NCBI RefSeq assembly: GCF_000209165.1
Contig: NC_009042.1
Coordinates: 806,001-870,000 of the forward strand
From: Scheffersomyces stipitis CBS 6054
Taxonomy: Eukaryota > Ascomycota > Pichiomycetes > Serinales > Debaryomycetaceae
Length of the DNA stretch: 64,000 nucleotides
Direction: 5' to 3'
Positions 42,108 to 52,800 of this stretch are shown here, piece after piece. The translations under genes and the position numbers were made by a program. The notes beneath the pieces were generated by a model. The model saw only the letters and a program-made list of their open reading frames with translations. It did no database searches and was not told the DNA's origin. The number at the start of each line of letters is the position of its first letter. Within the stretch, counting starts at the first letter, position 1.

Positions 42108-43007
42108 ATGCTGAAGTACCCAGAGGATACGCCAGATCTTCCTCCTCCCACTTACGAGGAGGCTATCAGTGAACAGCACACGGGAGTCTCTTCTATCGCT
42201 CCCCCACATCCTCCGCGGCCCAAGCCAAACCATCTAGTTCCACCTCTTCCGAATAGAAGAACAAGCAACCTGAGTACCAATAGTAGCAGTGGCAATAGCT
42301 ACAATAGTCAAAGTAATAGTTATGGTGGCAGCGGCAGTGGGGTTAACAGTAGCAGTGGCACCTCTCGACCCAAGCCAGACTTGTATTCAGCTAACTCATC
42401 ACTTCCGTTTAAATACGAACGTGGCTACCTTTGTAGCAAATGTAAGAACTCTGGCTACAAGGTCAAAAACGGCCGCCTATGTCGGGATTGCTGGGACAAG
42501 TTCTACTTGCGGAAAAACGCCTACAATCCCAACCCTGACTTGCCGTTCAAATACCCTGTCAAGTACTTCTGTGATAAATGTAACAATACGGGGTACAAGT
42601 TGAAAAACGGAAAATCGTGTAAAGACTGTTGGGAACTATTCAGCCCACGTAACAGGGTCGGGGGCAGTTCTTCTTATGGAAGAATGAATATTACTTCTCC
42701 TCCAGTAGCAGCAACGGCCATGGGAGGTTTTGGACCGATGGCTCCCATGATGGTTCCACCAGTGGCGCCATTGAGGGTTCCTCCTGGAGATCCTCGCCTC
42801 GGTGGTGTTCCCTGTGGACGATGTAGAGGTACGGGAATGATCACATTCTTGTTAGACCAAGACCTATGTCCCGTTTGTCGTGGATTGGGAAGAGTAATAC
42901 ACGGACCGCCACGGGCCCCTATGCCACCTCCTCAACACTATCAACAGCCATTTGCCCCACCTCCTCCGCATCCATCCAGACCACAATATCCATATGGAAA
43001 GAGCTAG
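42108..43007 (+). CDS. HUA1: Hua1-like cytosolic zinc-finger protein of the actin-patch/endocytosis network, with doubled CxxC module
   Basis: 299 residues, compared with 198 in S. cerevisiae. Hua1 is linked to cortical actin patches and binds Rsp5-type ubiquitin ligases. Seen: a PPTY motif (13 to 16) that should bind WW domains; proline-rich RPKP stretches that suit SH3 domains; two copies of a module LPFKY-x4-Y-(L/F)CxKC-x2-(S/T)GYK-x2-NG-x2-C-x2-CW (C109/C112/C125/C128 and C155/C158/C171/C174); and a DnaJ-like zinc module PGDPRLGGVPCGRCRGTG...CPVCRGLGRV (C236/C239/C254/C257). S. cerevisiae Hua1 has one copy of the first module. Codon 2 is CTG; the S. cerevisiae protein begins MSK, so Ser fits. 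The tail is Pro/Gln-rich. ATG at 42108. Confidence 0.93.
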   Translation: MLKYPEDTPDLPPPTYEEAISEQHTGVSSIAPPHPPRPKPNHLVPPLPNRRTSNLSTNSSSGNSYNSQSNSYGGSGSGVNSSSGTSRPKPDLYSANSSLPFKYERGYLCSKCKNSGYKVKNGRLCRDCWDKFYLRKNAYNPNPDLPFKYPVKYFCDKCNNTGYKLKNGKSCKDCWELFSPRNRVGGSSSYGRMNITSPPVAATAMGGFGPMAPMMVPPVAPLRVPPGDPRLGGVPCGRCRGTGMITFLLDQDLCPVCRGLGRVIHGPPRAPMPPPQHYQQPFAPPPPHPSRPQYPYGKS

Positions 43008-43110
43008 AGGAAGCAACGAAGAATACAATGCAGTAATTGTATCAGTATTACTGAAGAAGATGCGCAAGTAGAGATAGTGTATGAAGTCGCTACCCGGCTC
43101 TATTAGAAAT

Positions 43111-43264
43111 AACGATGATAATGACGACGATGACGATAACCATAATTACTTAAATATTAACCATTCATAGATTCATACTATGTTTTGATTTACTAGCGAA
43201 TACATATCAATTTTATTAACCATTCATAGATCATAGCTATTTATATTTTACTAGCCAACACATA
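43111..43264. repeat. GAY microsatellite and imperfect ~50-base tandem duplication between HUA1 and PUT2
   Basis: A run of GAT/GAC/AAT triplets lies at about 43111-43139. Then 43157-43206 and 43216-43264 are two imperfect copies, both starting TTAACCATTCATAGAT and ending TTTACTAGC(G/C)AA(T/C)ACATA, period 59. They lie in the shared 3' region of two convergent genes. Confidence 0.75.
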
Positions 43265-43317
43265 ATACAAAAATAAACTCTCCAGACTAAAGTTTCAAAT
43301 GCAAACATACAAGTCTC

Positions 43318-45568
<2,251 letters not shown>

Positions 45569-46771
45569 CTATTTGAATACTTTATCTATCTTGCTCTCCA
45601 ACTCCTCAATCTGTGCCGTCACCACCTTTCTATTTTCCCCAAAAATGGTCTCATAGTTGTCTATCTTTGCATTAACGTCGTTTAAGCTGTCGTCCCATCG
45701 TTTCATATCGTCCCTTAAATCACCTAGAATACTATCCAACTCCCCTACTGTCTGAGTACAACCAGCCAAGTCTGAATGTACTACGCTGAGAGACTTAAGT
45801 CTTGAAATTACAGATGGCACCAACTTGTTCGCTCTCTCAAATTCTGGTAAGTTTTTGTATAAGTCATCTATCTTTTTCTGTAAGGGTGTAGACTCACTGA
45901 TACTTTGTTGAGGTTTTCCAAGCGTAGTTTCCCGTATTTCTGCAATCCTTCTCTTCGTCTCCAACTCATCCATCTTCGCTATGAGCAGTTCTACTTCCAG
46001 TTTCACGGCGGCGATGTGATATTCAGGATTATGCACTATGTTGATCTTTCGACTCAAGTCATTGACATAGCTCTGAAGAGATGCCGTAGTTCCAGTGGGC
46101 TTGGAACTCAAACTCTGGACCATATCTACACCTATTAACTTTTCCAACTCGTTGATTCTATTCTCAAGCGAAAGGATCTCACTGGGACTTGTCGAGGTGC
46201 TCGATTTCTGAAAGCTAGCCTCATTCTGGGGCGCCGATTTTTCATAAACTTCACCTTTAATAATATTACTAGATATCGCTTCGAAAAGGTGGTTAATCCT
46301 CTGACTATATACATCAAGTTGGCGAATTTTGGAGTTACTTCCTGAAACAGTCTTTTCAAGAACTTCTTGGAGCTGAGTTTGTAAACCGTCTACATTTTCT
46401 GAAAATATTTTCTCCACATCATTTTCACCTTCTTGCTTCAATTCCTCTAGCTCTCGCGCTATCCTTGCCAACTTCTGTTGTCTTGTTTCGACCGTTGTCT
46501 CGATCAAATACCCCGATTTCCCAAGCTTGGGATAAGAAACGCTACCCAGAAAGTCTGCACCATCTTGGGGCACCAACAGACTATGAGAAAAGCGAGTTCT
46601 GGCAGTTTCAGCATTCAATTGCTGGTGTTTGATCTCCGAATCATCTTCTTCTAGAGTTGGACTAGATTCACTATGATGGTGAGACAACTCGAGATCACTT
46701 TCTACGTCCGATGTCTCAAACACATCCGGGGCGTTGGTGTCGATATCCGGAAGGTCGTGGTACTTTTCCAT
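45569..46771 (-). CDS. JNM1: Dynactin subunit, dynamitin/p50 homologue (Jnm1)
   Basis: 400 residues, near the 373 of S. cerevisiae Jnm1 and 401 of vertebrate dynamitin. Dynactin works with cytoplasmic dynein in spindle positioning and nuclear migration. Seen: the dynamitin N-terminal signature KYHDLPDIDTNAPDVFET(S)D near residue 3, an acidic low-complexity linker, then long heptad-rich coiled coils (about 92 to 130, 205 to 225, 255 to 285 and 340 to 398) without enzymatic motifs. The N-terminal DLPxID-x-APDV(F/Y)E pattern is diagnostic for the family. ATG at 46771. Confidence 0.88.
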   Translation of the reverse strand: MEKYHDLPDIDTNAPDVFETSDVESDLELSHHHSESSPTLEEDDSEIKHQQLNAETARTRFSHSLLVPQDGADFLGSVSYPKLGKSGYLIETTVETRQQKLARIARELEELKQEGENDVEKIFSENVDGLQTQLQEVLEKTVSGSNSKIRQLDVYSQRINHLFEAISSNIIKGEVYEKSAPQNEASFQKSSTSTSPSEILSLENRINELEKLIGVDMVQSLSSKPTGTTASLQSYVNDLSRKINIVHNPEYHIAAVKLEVELLIAKMDELETKRRIAEIRETTLGKPQQSISESTPLQKKIDDLYKNLPEFERANKLVPSVISRLKSLSVVHSDLAGCTQTVGELDSILGDLRDDMKRWDDSLNDVNAKIDNYETIFGENRKVVTAQIEELESKIDKVFK

Positions 46772-47174
46772 ACTAGGTGTGTAATCTAATGATGGAAGAA
46801 CGAGAAGTCTAGAATATAAGAGAGGTTGATCTGAATACGTAAATAGTAAATATTGAAGTTTGCAACGCGCATTTTGATTTTCTATGGAGAAGTGAAAAAT
46901 TCGTAGTAGCTCAGTAAGAAAAAAGATACTGAGTCAAGAAAGAGAATGAACTATGGCAAACTGAATATACCATGAATATTTATAACAGTAAGCAATAATC
47001 TGACACCAGTCTGTAAACATTTTAAATCTCGCATTTTGCAATTTACATCTTAAAGAACAATTTTACTCCCATTTCTTTCACATTTATCGCTACTCTCATA
47101 CTCTCTAACTTTAACTACAATTCTACATTGCAATTCTACAAATCTCAATAGGATATGCTTATCATAAAGATTAA
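46772..47174. other. Intergenic region between JNM1 and RBG1
   Basis: About 400 bases, AT-rich, both neighbours on the minus strand. Nothing recognised. Confidence 0.6.
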
Positions 47175-48281
47175 TTACTTCGTGACTATCTCCACTACAT
47201 CTTCGTCGTTAACAGGATGGCTCAATCCACACTTCTGTGGTGAATGCTTAGCACTGGATCCCCAGACATTGGCATACTTGAACTGATTCTTCATGTCTCT
47301 GTGAATGGCGTCACAGACTTCCTTGACAGTTGAATTGCTTCTGACAACCATGGGATCATCTAAGTTAGGCTCCACACCTCTTCTCTTGGTATACAATCTG
47401 AGAAGATCCAACTTTCTCCATATTTCTTCCTTGAGATCCTCAATTCCGAGATCTAGTTCACACGACATCACCACAGTGTTGGGTTCTCTGGCCAAACGGT
47501 CACACTCTTCCAACGACACAGCATCGATTTTGTTGTACACATAAAGACACTTGATATACGAAATATGCTGCTCGTTAATCACATCGATAAAATCGTCAAT
47601 AGTCACATTTTCGTCTCGGATGAGTACATCCGCATTGTGGATCTTGTAGTCTTTCAATATGGACGACACAAGTTTTTCATCCAAATACTTGGGAGGCGTT
47701 ATCAGGTTCATCTTGACTCCACCAGTCTTCTTATACTTGAGAGAAATATTGGGCTTTTGCTTATTCAATCTAATTCCCATAGATTCCAATTCATTCTCCA
47801 AAATCAGTCTCTGGTCACCACCTTTGGTAGCATCCAATACCATCATAATCAAGTCCGACGTTCTAGAAACGGCAATGACTTGTCTACCTCTACCTTTACC
47901 TTTGGCAGCAGCTTTGATAATACCAGGTAAATCTACAATTTGTACCTCAGCACCATTGTACTCAAGAATTCCTCCTACAGATGTCAAAGTTGTGAACTCA
48001 TAGTTCGCAGCCTCTGACTTTGTGTTGGTCACTTTCGACAAAAAAGAAGATTTTCCTACCGAGGGAAACCCAATTAACGAAACACGGGCATCACCAGCTT
48101 TAGCAACTTCAAATCCTTGACCTCCTCCACCACCACCTTGTCCTGGTTGTGGTTCTAAAAGTTCTCTTCTGTATCTGGCAAGTTTCCCTTTCAAAAGACC
48201 AATATGGTACTCAGTTGCTTTGTTCTTTTGAGTTCTCGCCAACTCCTGTTCGATCTGAGCGATCTTCTCAAGGATACCCAT
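47175..48281 (-). CDS. RBG1: Developmentally regulated GTP-binding (DRG) protein Rbg1
   Basis: 368 residues, the usual 369 of yeast Rbg1/human DRG1. Rbg1 with Tma46 binds translating ribosomes and helps resolve stalls. Seen: N-terminal helix-turn-helix region with RRELLEP; OBG-type GTPase with G1 GFPSVGKSS (71 to 79), G3 DLPGI, the [14 protein letters not shown] segment typical of DRGs and G4 NKID; and a C-terminal TGS domain with [31 protein letters not shown]...DEDVVEIV. A run of six glycines sits after the N-terminal helix. ATG at 48281. It is divergent from EFG1, and two CACGTG motifs lie 100 to 125 bases upstream of its start. Confidence 0.97.
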   Translation of the reverse strand: MGILEKIAQIEQELARTQKNKATEYHIGLLKGKLARYRRELLEPQPGQGGGGGGQGFEVAKAGDARVSLIGFPSVGKSSFLSKVTNTKSEAANYEFTTLTSVGGILEYNGAEVQIVDLPGIIKAAAKGKGRGRQVIAVSRTSDLIMMVLDATKGGDQRLILENELESMGIRLNKQKPNISLKYKKTGGVKMNLITPPKYLDEKLVSSILKDYKIHNADVLIRDENVTIDDFIDVINEQHISYIKCLYVYNKIDAVSLEECDRLAREPNTVVMSCELDLGIEDLKEEIWRKLDLLRLYTKRRGVEPNLDDPMVVRSNSTVKEVCDAIHRDMKNQFKYANVWGSSAKHSPQKCGLSHPVNDEDVVEIVTK

Positions 48282-48877
48282 TGTCTATGAGGTGAATCGG
48301 AATGTAGAGCGAATTGCTGTAGATGTCAAATTTAAAGTAAAAAGTTCATTATCTTCCTAATTAACTTTTTTTGACAAAACCACGTGACCCAAAAATGATC
48401 ACGTGAAAACATCGAATACATCATTTACTTCAGAACAAGAATAGAACCTCAAGAGAAGACAAAAGGAATAAGAAAGGTTGAACGGTAGAAGATGTATACT
48501 TCTTTCATTAAGTTTGTTGCTCTTTTGGGAGTTTTATGATATACGGTTGAACTCAGACACCATTTGCATGGCTGTTGAGAAGGGATCTATTTCGTATCCC
48601 ACAGAAGATGAGGGATATCTAACTCCGATATTTCTCTCTCTTTTCCTCTCTCTCAACAATTGAGCTTCAGTTTAACCTTCTTTTCCATATAGTTACATTA
48701 TCATATACTATCCTGTTATATCCAATTGCTCCAGATCAGAGGCCATCACCGCCTGCACAAAAGAGACTACATGCACTCCTCATTGAGGCATCTCGATTTT
48801 TTTTGTTGTATGGAGTGAAAAATTATGGATTTGATAAGAATTGCAAAATTTCATAAGATATCAATAAGGAAACAAAA
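48282..48877. other. Divergent RBG1/EFG1 promoter region
   Basis: About 600 bases with the paired CACGTG motifs and a T8 run at 48797-48804 near the EFG1 start. A 61-codon open frame at 48478-48663 is treated as chance. Confidence 0.6.
48381..48406. promoter_or_regulatory. Two CACGTG motifs in the RBG1/EFG1 divergent promoter
   Basis: CACGTG at 48381-48386 and TCACGTGA at 48399-48406, starts of the cores 19 bases apart, between two translation-related genes. Cbf1, which binds this core, controls ribosomal genes in Candida-type yeasts; that link is established knowledge, the role here is inference. Confidence 0.5.
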
Positions 48878-49579
48878 ATGCCTCCAAAAGCGGCCAAGGG
48901 AAAGAGAAGACCAAACGGAGCCTCCATAGAAGTTGCTGGCGTATTGGGTGGAGGTGCCTCGCGTTTGAAAAAGAAGATAAGAGACATTGAAAGATTGTTG
49001 AAAAAAGATAAATTACCTGCTGATGTGAGAACAGAAAATGAAAGAGCAGTGAAGGCTTTGAAGGTCGAATTGCAGAACACCCAGTTCAACTTGAAGGCCA
49101 AACAAGTAGCAAAGAAGTACCATATGGTGAGATTCTTTGAAAAGAAGAAGGCCGTGAGAAAGTTGAAACAGGCCAACAAGAACTTGGAAGACATATCCAA
49201 GACAGATGTCAGAAAAGATATTAAGAAAGCCAGAAAGCAAGTCAAACACTGTGAGATTGATCTTGCTTACGTGATAATGTTCCCCAAGTCAGAAAAGTAC
49301 ATCTCTTTATATCCAAATCCTAAAGAAAATGACGAAGTCGATGTCAGCAACCCTAAAGCTAAGAAGGGAATGCAAATGACCGAGCAGAGAAGAAGAGAAT
49401 TCAGAAAGGAGATTGAACAATTAATAGAAAACAACAGACTTCCATTCACCATAGGCGAAGTGTTGCAGGGTAAGACGGTCAAGATCGAGTTTGAGGGCCA
49501 GAATGTTGCTGCCGACCACGAGATCGATGCTCCCGAACCAAAGAACAATCAACAAGAAGAAGACGATTTCTTCGAGTAA
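48878..49579 (+). CDS. EFG1: rRNA-processing protein Efg1
   Basis: 233 residues, the same length as S. cerevisiae Efg1 (YGR271C-A), a nucleolar factor needed for 18S rRNA maturation. It should not be confused with the Candida morphogenesis transcription factor of the same name. Seen: basic N-terminus with KGKRRPNG, helical core SRLKKKIRDIERLL, AKQVAKKYHMVRFFEKKKAVRKL and a third segment KKARKQVKHCEIDLAYVIMFPKSEKYISLYPN, which is the conserved Efg1 signature. The C-terminus is acidic (QQEEDDFFE). ATG at 48878. It converges with SLH1, stops 236 bases apart. Confidence 0.93.
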   Translation: MPPKAAKGKRRPNGASIEVAGVLGGGASRLKKKIRDIERLLKKDKLPADVRTENERAVKALKVELQNTQFNLKAKQVAKKYHMVRFFEKKKAVRKLKQANKNLEDISKTDVRKDIKKARKQVKHCEIDLAYVIMFPKSEKYISLYPNPKENDEVDVSNPKAKKGMQMTEQRRREFRKEIEQLIENNRLPFTIGEVLQGKTVKIEFEGQNVAADHEIDAPEPKNNQQEEDDFFE

Positions 49580-49814
49580 ACTTCAAGCATTTCATAGACA
49601 CTCTTATATGTATAGTAGAATTACGAATAAAAATTTTGCATTAACAACTATAATAAGGACTAATAGTAATGGGCCAAGTCCCTACACCTGGACTATATCT
49701 AAGAGCTATATCTTGCGCTAGGAGATATTGCTCCAGTGTTAAATGTGTACCAAGTGTCAGATTCAAAATTGCCAAGGATGTCATTAATACTACTTGTCTA
49801 ACGTATAGCTGTTT

Positions 49815-52800
49815 CTAAATACCAAGTGTCACCTTGGCGCTGTAACTGATCTTGACAGCATCGTTGACACACAAGATTGTGACTTCTCTTCCCTTCAAAT
49901 CATCGGGGATATCCAACGAACAAGAAACTACACCCTTCTTTGACAGCATTATAGGCGAGGACCTCTTGATCAAAAGCAACTCATCTCCAACCTCATCACA
50001 GACAATGATAAACCAAGACTCTCTTTGCATCTTGGGAAAATGGGGACAGTACATCTTGAATTCCTTGTTGAGTGGGTAGTTGTTGTGCACAATTTCCACC
50101 TTCAATGAACCGGAGTCTCTCTGAGAAGTAAAGAGCTCTCCGGTAGGCAAATGGGAAGCAATTCTTACAAACTCTTTCTTAGCATCATCATCAGTGAAGA
50201 CTTCTTCCGGAGAAGTAGAATGCATTTGTGAACCTTTAACGCCGATAGTCTCAGCAAACTTAAAGAGTTTTCCAGTATTCATTTTTCCAAGCGCCTCCAA
50301 GTCCGTTCTGGAATTTTCTGAGCTGGAAAATACGTGCAACCCTGGCAATGCCGAAATAGGATCATCATCAAACCAATAACGTTGCTTGAGACACTGAATC
50401 AACTCTATTAAATTCAACACAGTCGTCAAGTATCCAAGCTCTGACGCTGTATCCACTAGTGCCTGCAAAATACGCAATGCCTGGTCTAACACAGAAACAG
50501 TATCCTGGGCATAATCGGCAATTGGAAGTTCGACCCTGCTGATGAAAGCCTGAATCAACAAGTAAGCCTTGACGTGAGGATCCCAAATATACTCACATTC
50601 CAAGTCTTCAGCAGGAAATCTCATAGCCTGAGACATTTCCATGTTGATCAACTCCTCACCGTGACGTGTAGCCAATTCGTCGTATTCAGCAGCTTCACAG
50701 AGTAATCTCAAACAGTCTCTGAAACTGGAATCCTTTTTGAGGTTGTTAGCAGCATTTCTAATAGTCTTATGAGAAAGATAGTAATAAGATGATATATGCA
50801 AGAAGGCAGTAGGAATAAGCTCATCTTTGCCACCTAGGAGCACACACTTCGATTCCATTAAATTCTCAATCGTATCGTCGATCAAATCACTCAAGAACTG
50901 GGAAACCCCAGCAGTGGTAGTATCCTCGATACCATAATAAGTAGGATTGTTATGGGCTCTTCTGTACAAGAAGGTCCATGTCAAGAAGTCCATAGCTTCT
51001 TGTCTGGTAGAGATAGTTCCAGCAGATATCTCGGCACCAATGTGGTTATCCAACACTTTGTGCAAGGACGATTCCACCGGGAAACCCACATTCAAAAAAT
51101 GTTTATAAAACATCTTCTTGGACTCTTTGGTATACACAATTGCAATACCAGAAGTATCGAAAGCAGGACGACCAGCTCTACCCATCATTTGCAAAATATC
51201 TGTCAAGTCCATGTCCCTATACGCTTCGATCTTGGAGTCAAAGAACTGGGTACCCTTGATAATAACTAAATGAGCAGGTAAATTAACACCCCAAGCCAAA
51301 GTAGAAGTTGCAATAAGAATCTGAATCTTGCCTGCTTCAAACAACTTGTGTGAGATTTGACGATCAGATTCTACCAAACCAGCATGATGCAAGCCCATTC
51401 CAAACTGCAACGACAATCTCAAAGTGTCATCCTTGACATCTGCTAGGACTTCTTCCAATTCAGACTCAGGCATCTTCAAGAAGCGACGAGGGTCGGACTC
51501 CATACCGCACAAATGAATAAGATCTAAAGCAGTGAGTCTGGTTTGTCTACGGGAAGCCACAAAGATCAACACTGGCTTAGAAGGCGAATGTTGCTTGATT
51601 GCCATGAATGCGGGTTTGTTCATTGTCTTCATCAATGGACAGAAAGCCAAGTTGTCAGGAAAACCATCGATATACATTTGCAATGGAACCGGACGTACAG
51701 AAGAAGAGAAGTTGAACAAACCTTGTTTCACTCCTAACCAGCCAGCCATGTCAAAGGCATTGGAAACAGCAGTAGACATGCCCAAAAGACGAATGGGCAT
51801 CTTCGTCTGTGATGAAATGTAGTTCATACGACTAACAATCATCTCCAAAATTGGTCCACGATCGCTGGCAAGTAAATGTATTTCATCCATTATCACCAAC
51901 GAAACCTGCTGAACAAACTTTCTGGTTTGCCAGTTACGTGATATACCATCGAATTTTTCAGGAGTCGTGATGATGATATCTGCCTCTCTAACCTCCTTAG
52001 CTTCCGGTAGCGAGTCACCCGTTAATTCTACCAACTTGTAGCTGGTATTCTTACATATTCTAGCTCTCCAATCATCCACTCTTTCTCTGACTAATGCTTT
52101 CATCGGAGCAATATAGACAACCTTGGACCCGGGAAACTGCTTGAAAGCATGCCAGATGGCCAACTCTGCGACGACAGTCTTACCAGAACCAGTTGGAGAA
52201 CCTACAAATACACTGGAGTTGTCGTTATACAAAGAGTGGAAAGTCATCGTTTGCATTGGATTGAAGTAACGGAACTTCTTGTCATAAATGGCCTGCACTT
52301 CAGGATTGTGTAAGGCTGTAATGGGCAATGGTTGCAACTTCAATAGATTGGTTCTCAATGTTTCGTTGGAAGGTCTGATCAAATGCTGGAAAGAAATGGC
52401 ATGAACACTTTCAGAACCAATCCATGAATCAGACACAAGCCTTACAATGATCTGAGGAGGCAATGGGTCTGTCAAAGGAATCATAAAGTCCATTTCATGA
52501 GGACTTCTCATCTGCTTCTTGTTCAAGATGAATTTTTCTACATGCAAAATCTCAAACTGGTCAGACTCTTCAACGGTCAACCAGAATATTTGTGCATTCC
52601 CATGATATCTTTCGTCCCACACAAAGTCAGGCTCCAAACTGACATGAACTCTCATCACATTACTGGTTATAGGAAAGATCTCAGAAAAGATGTCCACGTA
52701 GGGGAATCTGCCTACCAATTTGTACAAGACATTTCCCATACGATTATTATGGACAAGGTCTCCAAGTTCAGCCGATTCCATATCCCTGAGAGTTTCCATC

